Source of the DNA: Tetraselmis striata
Taxonomy: Eukaryota > Chlorophyta > Chlorodendrophyceae > Chlorodendrales > Chlorodendraceae
Reading direction: 5' to 3'
Assembly (NCBI GenBank): GCA_006384855.1
Contig: VCJN01001804.1
Coordinates: 62,001 to 126,000, forward strand
DNA: 64,000 bases
Shown: positions 11,895-24,500 of the stretch, in pieces
Layout: each line of letters opens with the position of its first letter
Position numbering within the stretch: position 1 is the first letter of the stretch
The notes under the pieces: model-generated
Seen by the model: the letters and a program-made list of their open reading frames with translations, nothing else
Databases searched by the model: none
Told to the model about the DNA's origin: nothing
Position numbers and translations under genes: made by a program

Positions 11895-11923
11895 ATATCG
11901 CCTTCTGCTGCTAGCTCATGTAA
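11895..11923 (-). repeat. 29-bp dispersed repeat, inverted relative to 26328-26356
   Basis: atatcgccttctgctgctag and the nine bases after it are an exact reverse complement of 26328-26356. Both copies sit downstream of a SINE-like copy (12215-12275 here, 26032-26269 there), so the two may belong to one larger repeat, with about 230 extra bases between the parts at this site. Confidence 0.6.
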
Positions 11924-12214
11924 ATATATGTTATATGAGCATAACCGATACCACTACTTCACTAGACAAAATTCTTATGAATAACAATGTATTAGCGACT
12001 CCTACACACATAAACACATTATTATAGCCCTACAGGTGTAGGAATACTTTTTGGTTACAGGGAGAGCGTAGTCATGCGTGTCCCGGGGGCGATAAATATT
12101 AAACAACATGTAGTCGCTCTACTGTACTCGTATACCATCGTCGGGATTATTTTCGCGGGCTGAAAATAGCCCGTGGGAAAAGGATAGGTACAGATTCTCG
12201 GTATGCGAAAATTG

Positions 12215-12275
12215 AAGTAAAGTGAAGTTCGCCCCGGGACATCGGCCGAAGCCGCCCCAGCACTCGACCTCGATG
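12215..12275 (-). mobile_element. SINE-like repeat, 3' fragment
   Basis: The reverse complement contains agtgctggggcggcttcggc and gatgtcccggggcgaactt, matching the 3' part of the SINE-like copy at 26032-26269 almost exactly. The tRNA-like head and most of the body are absent here. Confidence 0.6.
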
Positions 12276-12453
12276 CTGGATGGCAATCACAGAACACTAG
12301 GACAATCAAAAAGTTCAACAATCAAAAAGTAACCAAAGAGATCGTGGTCAGTGCCGGGTATTTTGATGGCAGTGTTTTAGACGGTGATCCAAGTGTTGGA
12401 AATTCCCTCACTGGACTTCAATTAGTCTTGCGAAATGCTTCGGCAATTTGCTT

Positions 12454-12600
12454 GATGACTATAACGGAGCGTCGCCTACCCAGGGCTTTCCGTAACTGGA
12501 TTGCTGCTGCCTAAACGGCCGTCGTAGAGACGCTGCAAGGGTTTCACTGGTGCCAGTCCTGTCCCGGGGCGAAAAAAATAAAAACCAAAGAGATCACACT
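12454..12600 (-). repeat. Dispersed repeat, inverted copy of 34240-34385
   Basis: gactataacggagcgtcgcc through ccagtcctgtcccggggcg matches the reverse complement of 34268-34385 with two small indels. Weaker A/T-rich similarity extends to 12600. There is no coding signal. The family is unknown. Confidence 0.65.
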
Positions 12601-12786
12601 CAAAAAGTGCGACACCTTCCGGTTACCGCCGGCTGGACACGCAGCGTGGCGGCACTCAGCGCTGGCCTGTTGGTGATGGCGCGCTAGCAGGGGGCCGCAA
12701 GCACCAGCGGCAGGGCAGCAAGCGCCCTGGCGGCTCGGGGACACTATGCCCGTTCGCTGGCGAGGAGATGGGCCCACTGGCGTTCC

Positions 12787-13812
12787 GTGCAGCCGCAGCG
12801 ACGACGGTCGTCATCGCGAACGGCCGCGGAGGGGCTGCGAGACGAGGCGCCGCCGCCCGCCAGCGCGAGCGGCGGGTTTCCAGGGCTTCGGGACTACCAA
12901 GTCGCCGCCAAGGAGGCGGTGCTGGAGGCATGGGGCACAGACTGCAGGCGCCGGCTGCTCTTGGTGCTGCCGACAGGGTACAGCCTGCCGCCCTAGACTT
13001 CCTTCCAAGGGCCGACAGCGCAGTGGCGGGCAGAGTGCTGATTGACCTGCATGCCCCCCCACCCCCCACCCCCGTTTCCAATGCCATGGGCGTCGGTTCT
13101 GCAGCTGCGGGAAGACGGTGATCTTCTCCTCCATCACGGAGCACTTCCTCCAGCAGGGCCAGCGGGCCATGGTGCTGGCGCACCGCCAGGAGCTGCTGCA
13201 TCAAGCGGGCGGCACGATGTCGTGGATGTTCTCCGGGCGGTATAAGATCCAGGCGCGCTACCTCCACCTGCATTGCCGGGCCCTCTTTGCATCGCAGGGT
13301 CGTACAGCAATAGCAGGGTGGTCGATGATCATGCCTGCCTGCCATGGCGGTATCAATCACTCATTTGCATGTGATGCCGGGATGGACACACACGCAACTT
13401 TTCACAGTACAGTAACCTGTAACCTGTTGCTTATGGGATACTGCCATAAGCCCTTGGCCTATCCCAAAGATGGCGAACCTTCGCCGACTCCGTGTGCTTC
13501 TCAATGCAGGAGGAGCGCGCGGAGCATTGGGCCGAGGCAGACGCCGACGTGGTTCTGGCGTCTGTGCCAACTCTGGGCAGGGAGGGCAGCAGCCGGAGGT
13601 TCCGCTTCTCCCCCGTCGACTTTGGCCTCCTGCTCATCGATGAGGCGCACCACGCGCCGGCCAGCACGTACCAATCGCTGGTGGACTACTTCACGCGTGC
13701 CAACCCCAGCCTGCTGGTCCTGGGGGTCACGGCCACCAAGGAGCGCACGGACAAGAAGGTCGCACGCCCCCCCCCCCCCCCCCCCCATCCCCCCCCCCCC
13801 CCCCCCCCCGCC

Positions 13813-13855
<43 letters not shown>

Positions 13856-15688
13856 TGGACATGCTTTGTAGCTCCCGGTCCCAGCGGGCCAGCGGGTGAC
13901 GGAGTTGTGTTTGGGTGCTGCGGGTGCAGATGATGGGCGGGGTGTTCCGGGACGGCATCGTGTACGAGCGGACGATGCTGGAGATGCAGCGCGCCGGCTG
14001 GCTCGCGCCCACCATCTGCTACCAGGTCACCTCCGCGACGGACCTGGACGCGGTGCCCACGCTGCGGGGCGACTACAGCCTGCGGCAGCTGACCGAGGCG
14101 GTGAACACCGTGGAGCGCAACGAGCTAGTGGTGCGCAGCTACGTGGGGAAGTTCCTGGGGCAGCAGGCGCTGGTGTTTTGCTGCGGCCTGGAGCACGTGG
14201 CCAGCCTGGTGGGGCAGTTCGCGTCTGCGGGAGTGGCGGCCGCCGCGGTCATGGGCAGCACGCCCGGCGAGGACAGGGCGGACATTCTGAGGCGCTTCAA
14301 GTCGGGCGACATCCAGGTGCCAACCAAGCCCCCCCCCCCCCGCCGGCCTACCATACGCCTGCAGCGCATGCGCACACCCTCCCTTGTCCGCCTCCGCCAC
14401 GCTCCATGCTGGTGAGCAGGGATGGCATTGCTTGTCTGTCCAAGTACGGGCGGAGCAGAGGATCCTCCTGATCCCTATGAATACTGGTGGTGCGCGTGGC
14501 CTTCAGAGGGCGGCCCGCTGCGCGCTTGCATTAGTGCACCCTATGCGGGTTCGTGCCGGCTGGCCGTAGGATGGCTGGCCCGTTTAGCGTCAGAGACGAA
14601 GCGGGGATAAAGCTGTAAGAGATTTCAAGTTTGAAATGGCAAATGGTGGCGCGCAGGTGGTCTGCAACTATGGGGTCCTCACGGAAGGGTTCGACTACCC
14701 CGCCCTGGGGGTCATCATCCAGGCGCGCCCAACGCAGAGCGCGCTGCTCCTGACGCAGATCGTGGGGCGAGCCAACCGGCTGCACCCCGGCAAGCGGGCC
14801 GCGCAGGTGGTGGAGATCATGGACCTCAAGGGCGAGCGGGCGGTGACCGTGCCGCAGCTGTTTGGCTTCCCGCAGCACTTTGCCTGCGAGGGCCACGACC
14901 TCCTGGAGTGCAGCGACGTGGCGGAGCAGCTGGTGGGGGATGCGGGCCGCTGCGTGGACGAGTACCGCGGCCGGAATCGAGGGCCGTACTCCTGTCAGTC
15001 ATGGCACAGCCTGCGCGCATTCCAATGGGAACAGCACCAGGAGGAGGAGGAGGAGGAGGAGGGGGAGGGGGAGGAGGAAGCGGCGGCGGTAGAGGTCAGC
15101 GGGCGGCGGACCGGCAAGGCGCCAAGGGGAGCGTGGGACGAGGCGCCGTTCGATGGCCTCGGCGCGTTTGAGGGTCTGGACGGCCTGGTCGATGAGGTCA
15201 TCTACCCCTTCCACGAGGTTGAGCACCCGGCCGCCGAAACCCTCCTCTTTGGGAATGTCCGGCAGGGGCAGCGGCCGCTGTGCGGGGTGTTTGTGCTCCG
15301 CGAGATCGGCGAGGACGCCTACCGGGTGGTTGCGGTCGCCCCGTCCGGGAGGAATGCACGGGGCAGCGCCGTGGTCCGCAGCCACGAGCTTGACACGGAG
15401 GAGCAGGCGCTGCACCTGGGGTGCGCTTACATCAAGCGCACGTTCCCGTACATGCACCACCTGCTGAGCCTGAGCGGCAAGTGGCGGGACGACGGCTGCA
15501 CTGACAAGCAGTACAAGCGGCTCGTCTCCTGGGGCCTGCTCTGGGACGGCGTCTCCCAGCATCAGCTCACAAAGGGCAATGCGTCGGACCTGATAAGTGG
15601 GCACCTGATCCAGCGCGACCTCGAGGATTATCGAGAGGGCCTGGATGGCATCTTCCAACTGCGAGTTCTCCCGATACGACGTGTGTAG
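12787..15688 (+). CDS. SF2 DEAH-box helicase, Irc3/SSL2-like (5 exons)
   Basis: Exons are modelled at about 12787-12977, 13105-13252, 13510-13758, 13930-14316 and 14657-15688, giving about 668 residues with phases agreeing at every junction. An ATP-dependent nucleic-acid helicase is indicated by the Q-like GLRDYQ, a Walker A LPTGCGKT formed across intron 1, motif Ia VLAHRQELL, motif II LLIDEAHH, motif III GVTAT, motif V VLTEGFDYP and motif VI QIVGRANR. A Glu run (about 15040-15090) and a C-terminal domain with KWRDDGCTDKQYKRL and LTKGNASDLI follow; similar C-terminal modules occur in plant and algal helicases. Intron 2 uses a GC donor (cag|gcgcgc), and introns 1, 3 and 4 hold C tracts. The true start is unresolved: no in-frame ATG precedes the first conserved block, and a splice acceptor at 12788-12790 suggests a missing upstream exon. 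Mitochondrial or plastid action is possible but unproven. Confidence 0.85.
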
Positions 15689-15742
15689 CGACTGACCGAC
15701 TGACTGACCGACCGACTGACTGGCCGACCGACTGGTCGACGG
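15689..15742. repeat. (GACT/GACC)n microsatellite
   Basis: gactgaccgactgactgacc and its imperfect continuation run directly after the helicase stop codon, in the presumed 3' UTR. Confidence 0.8.
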
Positions 15743-16729
15743 CGGTCCGTTTCAACCCTCTGGCCGGGAGGACGAGACGCAGACCGTGCCGCCACCTACA
15801 TCAACAAGAAGCATCGATCGCCTCACGTCGCAACCGCAAAGTCCGGACAACCCCTTGGAGCAGCAGTGTTGGGGATACCGAGTTGGCGAGCGAAAGTCCT
15901 CATCGCCGACTCCTGAGCTCGACGATTGAGGGCGAGGAGGGGCATCGCATCTGGATGCAAAACAGTGGATCCACAGACCCTGCGCCGAGTCTGCACCAGT
16001 GGGAGTCCCCCCTCCCCCCCTCCCCCCCTGAGTTAGGTAGCAGTGAATGCATCAGAAGCGTTCGTATCTTGTAATTCACCACCCATCTGCAGCAAGTGCG
16101 GCAAGCCGCGTAATGAGACCCGCCTCGGGTAGTGGGATCAGACCCGTGATCTGGACAAAAGAGAGGGCGCCCGAAGTGTGTGGTAGCCCAGTGTGCCAGG
16201 ACAGTGATGCAGGCCTTTGCAAATCGCCCGGAAGTACGAGGTATAAGTAACCTATGCCACTGTAATAAGGTCCATGGCGAGGCTTAGGATGTACCGCAAG
16301 GGTTCCCATATATGTGGTAATATGCTGATCTCCATAAGGGTGATTGCCTAAACATATATTTGTTCCCATATATATTGACTAAACATGTCAATGCAGCCGA
16401 GTGGTTCATTGGCACAAAGCAGCAGCTCAGCATCTGTAGCAAAACAAGGGCAAGTTAAATGGTAATGTCGGTAATGGACGGACGGTGTAGGTACGGCAAT
16501 GGTATATATTGTGCAGCATCGTAGTTAATGTCTGAGTACTTTGCACAGAACATAGCCAGGCACAGCAGTCATAAGCAAGATTGTAATACAGTATGTTCGA
16601 GCCGTGAAGCCCACATAGAGTGCGGAACTTATTATGGCCAATCAGCGTGCCCTGAACAACATGTCCACCCCACACATCACCACCACACTGGGACGAGTGT
16701 CGCGGCAGATGTGCTCCTAGACACTACCC
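15743..16729. other. Intergenic, no gene seen
   Basis: No convincing frame or repeat. There are some A/T-rich patches around 16310-16380 and a C-rich run near 16008-16028. Confidence 0.4.
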
Positions 16730-17642
16730 CCGCCCCGCCGCCCTCCCATTACAGCCCGAACTCCGCCGGGATCCACCTGTCAGTGCGGGGCGGCATGCTC
16801 CACTACTACCCGGCGCACCCAGCGCCGAAACCCAGTCTCGTCCTCGCTTCGCGCGGGCACCCTCGCGTGGGACTGGCGGAACTTCACCTACACAGTAGAA
16901 GGCTCGCTGGCTGCCGTCAAACCGATACTGGTCGCGGCGGCGGTACGGCCGGACACGGATGAAATAATCATCATCCAAGTCGAGTTGGACACTACTTGGA
17001 CGGTCCCACAACACCATCACAGGGCCGGAGCTCGCAGGAATGTCGGAGGGCGCGTACATCATGCATTAAAACCTCCTCACGGACAGTGCCTTCTCAATTC
17101 GGACCCTCATAAGCAATAAAGGCACCCGCCACCCACAAGCGCTCAGGCTCCACCCGCGTACGGACGCGGTACACGTAGTTATCATCGCACGAATAGGGTC
17201 CCGAGTGTCATGGAACGGTGTCGTCACGCGCCTCGGCAAGGTTAAGGCCCACATTGGAAACACCGGAAACGGCATGGCGGACAAGGGGGCGAATGGCGTG
17301 ACCACCGGAACCCTCATCGCCCCCACGGTATAATACTACTATTCTGACGGCCTGCAAAACTCCACGGGCGGCAAGTACACGTGGCCACAATCGCGGTCAA
17401 TTTATTGAGCGGAGAGGAACGGATCAACCCATATGTGGGCCTACCTACGGACGCCCGGACTCTCTCGAGAAAAAGCTGTGGGAGCGGACGAGACCCCCAG
17501 CACGAAACACAGCGACCTCCTCGAGTCGGCGGCGCAACGGGGAACACTGTTCGAATTCCATAGGAGACACCGGGAGCTCACCCAGACCATTTACACCCGC
17601 AAACTAGAGTTAATGTACGGGGTGCACAACACCCGCGTCTGA
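16730..17642 (+). mobile_element. LINE remnant with RNase H piece
   Basis: Plus-strand frames hold RLGKVKAHIGNTGNGMADKG (about 17220-17300), the C-terminal signature of a retroelement RNase H (K-x-H-x-G-x-x-GN-x-x-AD). Downstream, 17433-17642 reads QRGTLFEFHRRHRELTQTIY and TRKLELMYGVHNTRV to a stop. Upstream, a frame near 16850-17020 (WDWRNFTYTVEGSLAAVKP) may belong to the same protein. The frames are interrupted by stops and shifts (for example TAA after ..LIAPTV near 17331), so it is dead. RNase H next to a non-LTR-like tail suggests a LINE, but the class call is inference. Confidence 0.55.
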
Positions 17643-17894
17643 TGGCCCGGAATGTATGTAGTCGCCTAGGACTGTCCTTTGCTGATGTCGAGCGTGCCAT
17701 TGAGCAAATCTCTGCCCGTCAAATCAGTTTCGTGGCGCGATGTATAAGGATATGGCAGCACTAGCACATATATCGGTGCATATGTACGAGTGTGGTCACA
17801 TAGAACAAAGCATGTCAGAGTAGGTCGTCGGACGGAGCACGGCGAGATGCCCCCTCCTCCATCGTGCACTAATACGAGCAGCAGAAATGTGTCA

Positions 17895-18078
17895 AGGTAA
17901 AGTAAAGTTCGCCCCGGGACATCCGCCGAAGCCGCGCCAGCACTTTCAAGACCTCTTGCGCCAAATGCAGTCGTAGGTCTGGGATGGCCCTAGGCCCATT
18001 GCCTCATTGGAATCCCGAAGGGCTAATGCATCAACCGGGTAAACCCGGGACACGTCGGGCCGATATTGCTGAAGTACA
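17895..18078 (-). mobile_element. SINE-like repeat, body copy
   Basis: On the minus strand this matches 26100-26269 across most of its length: cgtgtcccgggtttac, ggttgatgcattagcccttcgg, cagacctacgactgca, and the shared end gatgtcccggggcgaacttta. The tRNA-like head is not present upstream, so it is a 5'-truncated copy or an independent body. Confidence 0.65.
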
Positions 18079-18762
18079 ACAGAAATGTGTAGTCATAGCA
18101 TGGCAAGAGCAGACTTGAAGCCGCGGTGAGCCCCCTGACCAAATGTGATGAAATTCGAATTGTTTCTTGTAATTCTGTTCCCGGGCGATCCAAGCCAGTT
18201 GCATGTCTAACGCCCCCACTGATGAACCCGCATGGGGTCGGCTGCACCCGTAGCATGCACTCCTTGGACGGCCACGACCCGGCCACGATTTCTTGGCGGC
18301 AGCGGCAGAAGCATGCTCTTGTTGTCTCTTCACGAAAGCACCGGCCGAGCCGAAGAGACACCACATGCACTGCCGGTACAAACAACACTACACCATTGAC
18401 AACTCGCGAGACATGTCACTCGACGGCTGCGCCCGGTGCTTCATTGCTCATGTAGGCATGTCGGGATGCACAGCATGTGGAGAACCCAGTGCTAGGGTTT
18501 GCAGGTTCCAGGGTTAAGGTCACTATGATTCAGGCGAGACAATTAACCCAAAACACTAAACCCTTACAACCCTAGGGCGGCAGGAGGTGGAGAGGCGTCT
18601 GTATACCTTGGATTTCTGTACATTAAAAGGTCGCCCGGCGCATCTCACGGGGTGCGTGCGGATGTTTTGGGGGATAATTAGTTGAAGCGGTAGAAAAAAG
18701 GGGGCGGCGGGGGGGACAGGGGCCACAGTACGCACGGGCAGGGCGTATGCCAATCGCAGCCG
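18079..18762. other. Intergenic, telomere-like words near 18490-18580
   Basis: Short degenerate CCCTAA/TTAGGG-type words (ctagggtttgcagg, aaacccttacaaccctaggg) occur at 18490-18580, as they do near 2055-2092. No gene is seen. The stretch ends in the 3' flank of the hemopexin-like gene. Confidence 0.35.
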
Positions 18763-21700
18763 CTACTTCTTCTTCAGGATGGCGTCCGGGACGCCCGTCT
18801 TTTTGTACTCGCGGACCTTGCCCGACACCGTCTTGGCCGTGGGCGCGTTGAGGCCGTAGTCCTGCATGAGGTCCAGCATGGTGCAGGTCGCCAGCATGGT
18901 GCCGGTGAGGTGCCCGCTCGCGGCCTTGGCCGCCACCTGGTGCGCCAGCTCCACGGAGCGCGTCTGCTCCAGCACGATGTCCGCCAGCAGCTGCCCCGTC
19001 TCCATCTCGTTCAGCACGTACAGCGGCTTGCCGACGTCCTGCAGGCGCGCGGCGGCGACAGGCACACAGGTGAAGCCACCCGGAGCGCTGCATGTGACAT
19101 TCATGCAATTGGGCTCGCGGGTCCCAACACACTGAGGTGTTTTGCATCTCAGTCCGAAGATCCGTGTGGTATTCGTGGTGTATCTGACAAACATCAAGAT
19201 AAATGATGTAGTTTTGTCACTCTGTGCAAATGGGTTCGGTGGTCCCCAAAAAATAATAATGAGTTGTATTGCATCGCCGAGTCCGAAGATCCATGTGGTC
19301 TTCCTGGTGTATCCAGATAAATATAGTTTAAAAGTAAGGGCAAACTGGGGGCAAAATAGTTATAGGGATGCTGCATGAGGGCCACCTGAGGAGCTCCGTC
19401 GCACTATCGCAACTAAGAGCGGCCAGAGGGTGGCATCACCGACAAGCGGAGGTATTTTTATTGGTCAAGAGTAAATTCTCGCAACGTTTTATTGGGATCG
19501 CAGGTTCCCGAAGTAAGGCGCAGTATCCGGCATCCGGTCGGCTGCTCTGTGCCCGCCATCTCGGTGTTTCCATGTATACATATAATATCCCCTTCATCGC
19601 AGGGGGGGACCTAAAGCCATGATGATGTTTCTCAAGAAAATGCGTGGTTACGGCAGGCAGGCATGTGGGCAGTGGCAGGGTGACGGAGTCGTCAGGTGGC
19701 GGTGTCGGTCCCCGAGAGCGGCGCACCGTGACGTAGCGCGCGATGCCGAGCTTGGCGTCCGTCGTCACCAGCGCCGCCTGGACCTCGCCATCCACCAGCG
19801 GCCACGCCTCCGGCCCGACGATCTCCGCGCCCGCGGCCGCGGCCTGGCTGGCGGCGGCGTGGAAGACCTTGCCGCCCTTTATGACGTAGAGCCGCTCGTC
19901 GGCCACGTACGCCGCCTGCAGGCAGCCGCCCACACACACTTGATTGATGTTTCTGCGGGTATGGTACCAAAATGCGAAAACAAGTTCGAGTGGTCTACAA
20001 TTTGGGGGGCATGTAGGGTTTTAGGGTTGCCGGTAGGGACTAATACGCTAGACGACGATCACTCGAGTATATTGTGGAATAAGACTACCACCCGATACGG
20101 GCACGTGGGACTGCGGTACTCGAGGTCGCACCGCTGCCGGCGGAGAGTTGCAGTGCGATTACCCCTACTCACCCATGTGACATATGTGTGGGTATAAAAT
20201 GGAATTGGTGTTATTTTGGGGTGCACGTCCAGGTGGGCGCCGTTACCTGAAACCGAGTGACCGCGCCATGCATTTGCACGTCTGATTTCGACCCCTTCCA
20301 AAGAGAGAAAGAACAACCGCATTTTATCGTGAAATCGATCCGAAAACGCCACGAAATTGCATGGTTTTTCAAACCTAATGCCAGAAAAAAAAAACAAGAC
20401 TTGGCAAAATAAGACTTTTTAAACAAGATCTGGCCTCTAATATTTTTATTGGTGAAGGCAGCGCCCTTGGGAGGCCAAATTCAATTGCTGGTACGGCCTT
20501 CAGAAACGCAAGCTGTGCAGAACACCCGCTCCATTGCTCAGGGGTGAAGAGCGGGGAAGAGCAGAGCGGAAGGGAAGGGGGGAGAGGGCAGGGGTAGAGA
20601 GAGGCCGGGGGGGGGGGGGGGGGGGGGGGGGGGACGGGGGGGGGTTGCCTGGACAGTGTCATCGATGATGTCCCAGCTCTCGGGGCCAGACTGGGCGCCA
20701 CCGCCAATGGGCTGGTGGTACACCTTGCCGCCGCTGACCATGTACAGCCTGCGCAAGCGTGTAGGCAAAACGGAAACATGGGCAGCCATGCATAACAGCA
20801 TCAGGCCTTTTGGGCGGTTGAATTATTATTTTCCTCCGGGGGGGGGGGGGGAGGGGGGATATGCTGCTGTTGGCATTTTGTTAAGTCGATGTAACTCGAC
20901 GGAACTCCACGTAAGTTGCGGGCTGCTGTACTCAAACGGTGCAAGCGTAGAACGGGACTTCACTACCGCTTCGGCGTTAAGTGAAACTTCACCTATGTCG
21001 ACTTGACATAATTAAGTAATTGAGTTACGCCAGCTCCACAGTGAGACAGGCACAACCCTGTTTGCAGCGTCACATACTCCACTGAGGGTGCTCGACAGCT
21101 GCGGGTAGGCGGCAGATTACCTGTCGCGAAGGGTCCACATGGCTTGGATGTCGCCCAATTTAACGCAGGTGGGGTCGTGGGGCAGCGTCTTGAGCAGCTT
21201 GGCCGGGCCGGCCTTGGACTTGCCGGCGTCGCCCTTGCGCTTGTTGGCGAGCGTGTGGGAGTGCCACCCGGCCGTCAGCTGGTCCAGCGTCTCCGCCTCG
21301 GGGGTCTCTGTCAGGAAGGGCAGCGCAAAGTGCTCCACCTTGCCGCCGCGCACGAAGTACGCGCGCCCGTCCTGCTCCCAGCAGGCCGTCACCTGCCGGA
21401 CACACCGACCATGCCGGTCAGGCAGCGTCACTCCCCAAAAGACCAGTCACACTGCGGTGATACCTCCCGACCTCTCCGTTCCGTCAGCTTCAAGCGGCGC
21501 TGCAGCAATGCACCCCCATCCCCCCCCCCAAACAAAACTCTTCTCGAGTATCTTTATCGGCGGTTTCATCAAGTCGCATTGACAATGAACATCGACATTG
21601 ACGTGGACGACATTGACATCGACATCGACATTGACGTTATCCAGGACAGGTGACAATGTGCATCTCCGACGCACTTTGGTTGAATTACCGCGATCATCCA

Positions 21701-24500
21701 GGCGCAGGGGCAGTGATACCATTGAGGTGTTTTGTTTCTCTACAGCAGCGTGGCGCCCGGCGGGTCAGGCCTCCGTTGCCGCTGGCTATGCTGTGGCAGT
21801 GAGAAAGTAACCGTGTCTCATCCGTACAGATCCGTATTGGGGTACATTGGCATACTTTGCAACTCAGCACTTGCCCACGCAATAAGACGACCTGCACATG
21901 GAGTCCGCCGGGAAGCCGGCGCCTAACATGTGTTTGTTGGTTATGTCCGGCCTTCCCTAGCTGTTTGCCTATGCCAGCCACTCCACCCAGAGGATTATGG
22001 GGTGCCGCGGGGGGGGGGGGGGGGGGGGGGGGACACACACCGCCCAGTCCAGGTAGCCGCGCGTCTCGGGGCCCACGATGTCGCCGCCGCCGAGCTTCTC
22101 GTGCCACAGCTGCCCGTTCTTCACCACAAAGAAGCGCCCGCCCGCGACAAACGCGTCTTGCACCTGGGCGCATGCCATGCTCAGACAGGGCGTTCGGCGC
22201 GGCTTTGCGGGTCGTCGGCCTCATCGGGGGCGAAGTGAATGGTGCCGGCGCATGCGTCCCATCCCATCCTTTTGTTGTGTGGTCTTGTGGAAAGCAATGT
22301 AGTAAACAAGAGACAGGGTATCCGATCCCTTCAGAACCAAAATGACAAAGGGACGCCAAGGAGGACATGGGGAAGGCTAAGAGCGACAAGCAAGTTCAGA
22401 GCTATGCCTATCCTGACCCTTTCACTTTCTCTGTGTTTCAGTCATTCATTACTTGTCGGGTGCGGGGGCAGGGTTGCAGGTGGGGTGGGGCACCGAGTCG
22501 TCCAGAAGCGGCCACGACTCCGGGCCCGCGATGTTGCCGCCTCCGATCTTCTCGTGGTACGCGCGCCCGCCCTGCGGGGACGGACCGGGGAGAGGAGGGA
22601 GCAGGCAGTCAGCTCGGTGCGCGGGGGGTAGCGCCGCCACAGATTGTACACCAGCCTGGTTCCGGGATAGGCAAACCACCGCCCCCACGGGCAGCGCATC
22701 TCACAGCTCAGCGGATCCGGTCAGTGATTTCGCGCCCCGGGGGGGGGGGGGGGGGGAGGGGGGGGCATCTGGCGGCATTGTGGTGAAGAGCGGGCCAAAG
22801 AGAGTACGCAAGAGAGATTTGTCAGCAAGGATTGACAGTTTCCATAGTTAGCATATGTTTTTCCAGGGGTGCCAGCGCGGCAATGAGATCACCAGTAATG
22901 AGAAACTGCCTTGCCTGCCAGAGGTCAAACATAGACAAAAAGTATAGCAACATTATGCCGAATGCTCCTGTAGCTTGCAATCCCATGTAACATTTGACCG
23001 ATGTTGCAGATTCTTATCGGCGCGTTGGCATCGCATACTGGACAGCGTGGGAAAGCGAGGTGTGGCACGGCATTCCGCGCTCGCCGTGCAGTGTAGTGCG
23101 GCGCGGCGCGGCGCGGTGCAGTTTGGTGATTGGGCGGTGTGGTGTGGTGTGGCGTAGCGTGCAGCGCGGTGTGGCGCGCCTTGAGGACGTAGAATCGGCC
23201 GGCCTCCATGTAGGCGCCCTGCACCGAGTTGTCCACCAGCGGCCACTGCTCCGGGCCCTTCAAGTCGCCGCCCTCAAACATGTCGTGCCACACCTGCGGG
23301 CATTGACACGCCAGCGGAGCGCAACGCCGTTGAGGAACCAGTCGCCGGGACGGAGCGTGTCAAGAAAAATATGGGAATGAGCGCAGGAGGGTAGGGGTGG
23401 AGGCACGATTCCGGATAAGCATTCCTCTTGAGACACTACTTGTACCTCTATAATGAACCCCCCTCGTTATTTATATGGGGGACCCTCGCCGGGTATCCAT
23501 TATTAAGGGCCACTACTGGTGCCGTCGTGAAAATAATAACACTGCGAATAAGAGCCGGCGCTGCCTGCCAGGGGTTACTGTAGATTAACCAATAGCGGAA
23601 CTATAGCAAATAATCCCAAAGGTTACTCACGGGCCCAACGCGGGGCTTGTAGTGAGGGTTCTCCTAGGGCCGTTCGCCGGCACCCACAATGCGCTTCCTC
23701 TCAGAATGAACTTTCCGAGGATGCAGGATGTCGAGGTCCGGTGTCGCATTGAGGCTGGCTGCGGCTGCAGAGTAACTCGTGGCGGGGCGCAGTGCATTTG
23801 GAATGATTGGTGCAAGGTTTGAATAACCTGGTGAGAATGGAATGCGGCATCGGCGGATCTCCAACATGGGTGATGGTGATGAGGCATGGTTGGCATTCAG
23901 TGATAGGGTGGAACACTCTACGGTGGCAACTCACCCTCTCCCTGCCCGTCTTCACAACTGATAGCAAGGATAAGCATATCATAGGGCTGTATTATATAAA
24001 GATTGTGCCGCTAGAACATTAAGGCCAGTGCCGTCATGCTGACAAATGCACAGGCATGGTTGATAACAGATGGACACGCAGGAACAAAGGGGGGGGGGGG
24101 GTCGGAGCAGGAAGGTCCGCACCAAGCCGTCCTTGATGAGGAACGTGCGGCCGTTGTGCGCAAACACGGCCTGCGCGGACCAGTCCATCATGCGCCACAG
24201 GCTGCTGCGCGACGGAGGGTGGCAGTTGAGCAGCGGCGCGCTCAGCCGGCCGGACGTCCAGGCAAAGAAGATGGTGCCTTCATACTCGAAGCTCGCCGCC
24301 ACCTCGGCGTCCAGGCCCGGCAGCTCCACCGGCCCCTCCGCCGCCCCGCCGCCCAGCGGCTCGAACATCAGCTGGCCGCGCTTGACAACCGCAAAGATGC
24401 GCTGCTCCTGGACGGGGCTCACGTACTCTGGCAGCAGCTTGTACACCTGTTGTCTAGAGTGGGGCGAGTCCACATGGCGGCAGCGCATCAGCCCTCCCAT
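18763..24500 (-). CDS. Hemopexin-like repeat protein (8 exons, ~509 aa)
   Basis: Exons are modelled at 24500-24123, 23293-23180, 22571-22494, 22163-22041, 21392-21121, 20748-20649, 19915-19727 and 19038-18763; every junction keeps frame. The protein is a string of ~40-45 residue units such as VQDAFVAGGRFFVVKNGQLW followed by HEKLGGGDIVGPE, GRFYVLK|GGRAYHEKIGGG, and YVADERLYVIKGGKVFH followed by GPEAWPLVDGEVQAA. The DAA-F...G..Y.FKG..YW pattern is that of hemopexin blades, so a propeller-like binding protein is likely. The ligand is unknown. Exon 5 adds a Lys-rich linker, and the last 91 residues are a different helical domain (GQLLADIVLEQTRSVELAHQ) that I do not recognise. Introns after exons 2 and 6 use GC donors, and several introns have C tracts near the donor. 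The ATG at 24500 is in frame, but a good acceptor upstream (ttttcttccag) leaves room for another first exon. Confidence 0.75.

Noticed and set aside
12656-13360. Minus-strand frame (234 aa) opposite the helicase
   Set aside because: Crosses the helicase exons and introns; shadow frame.
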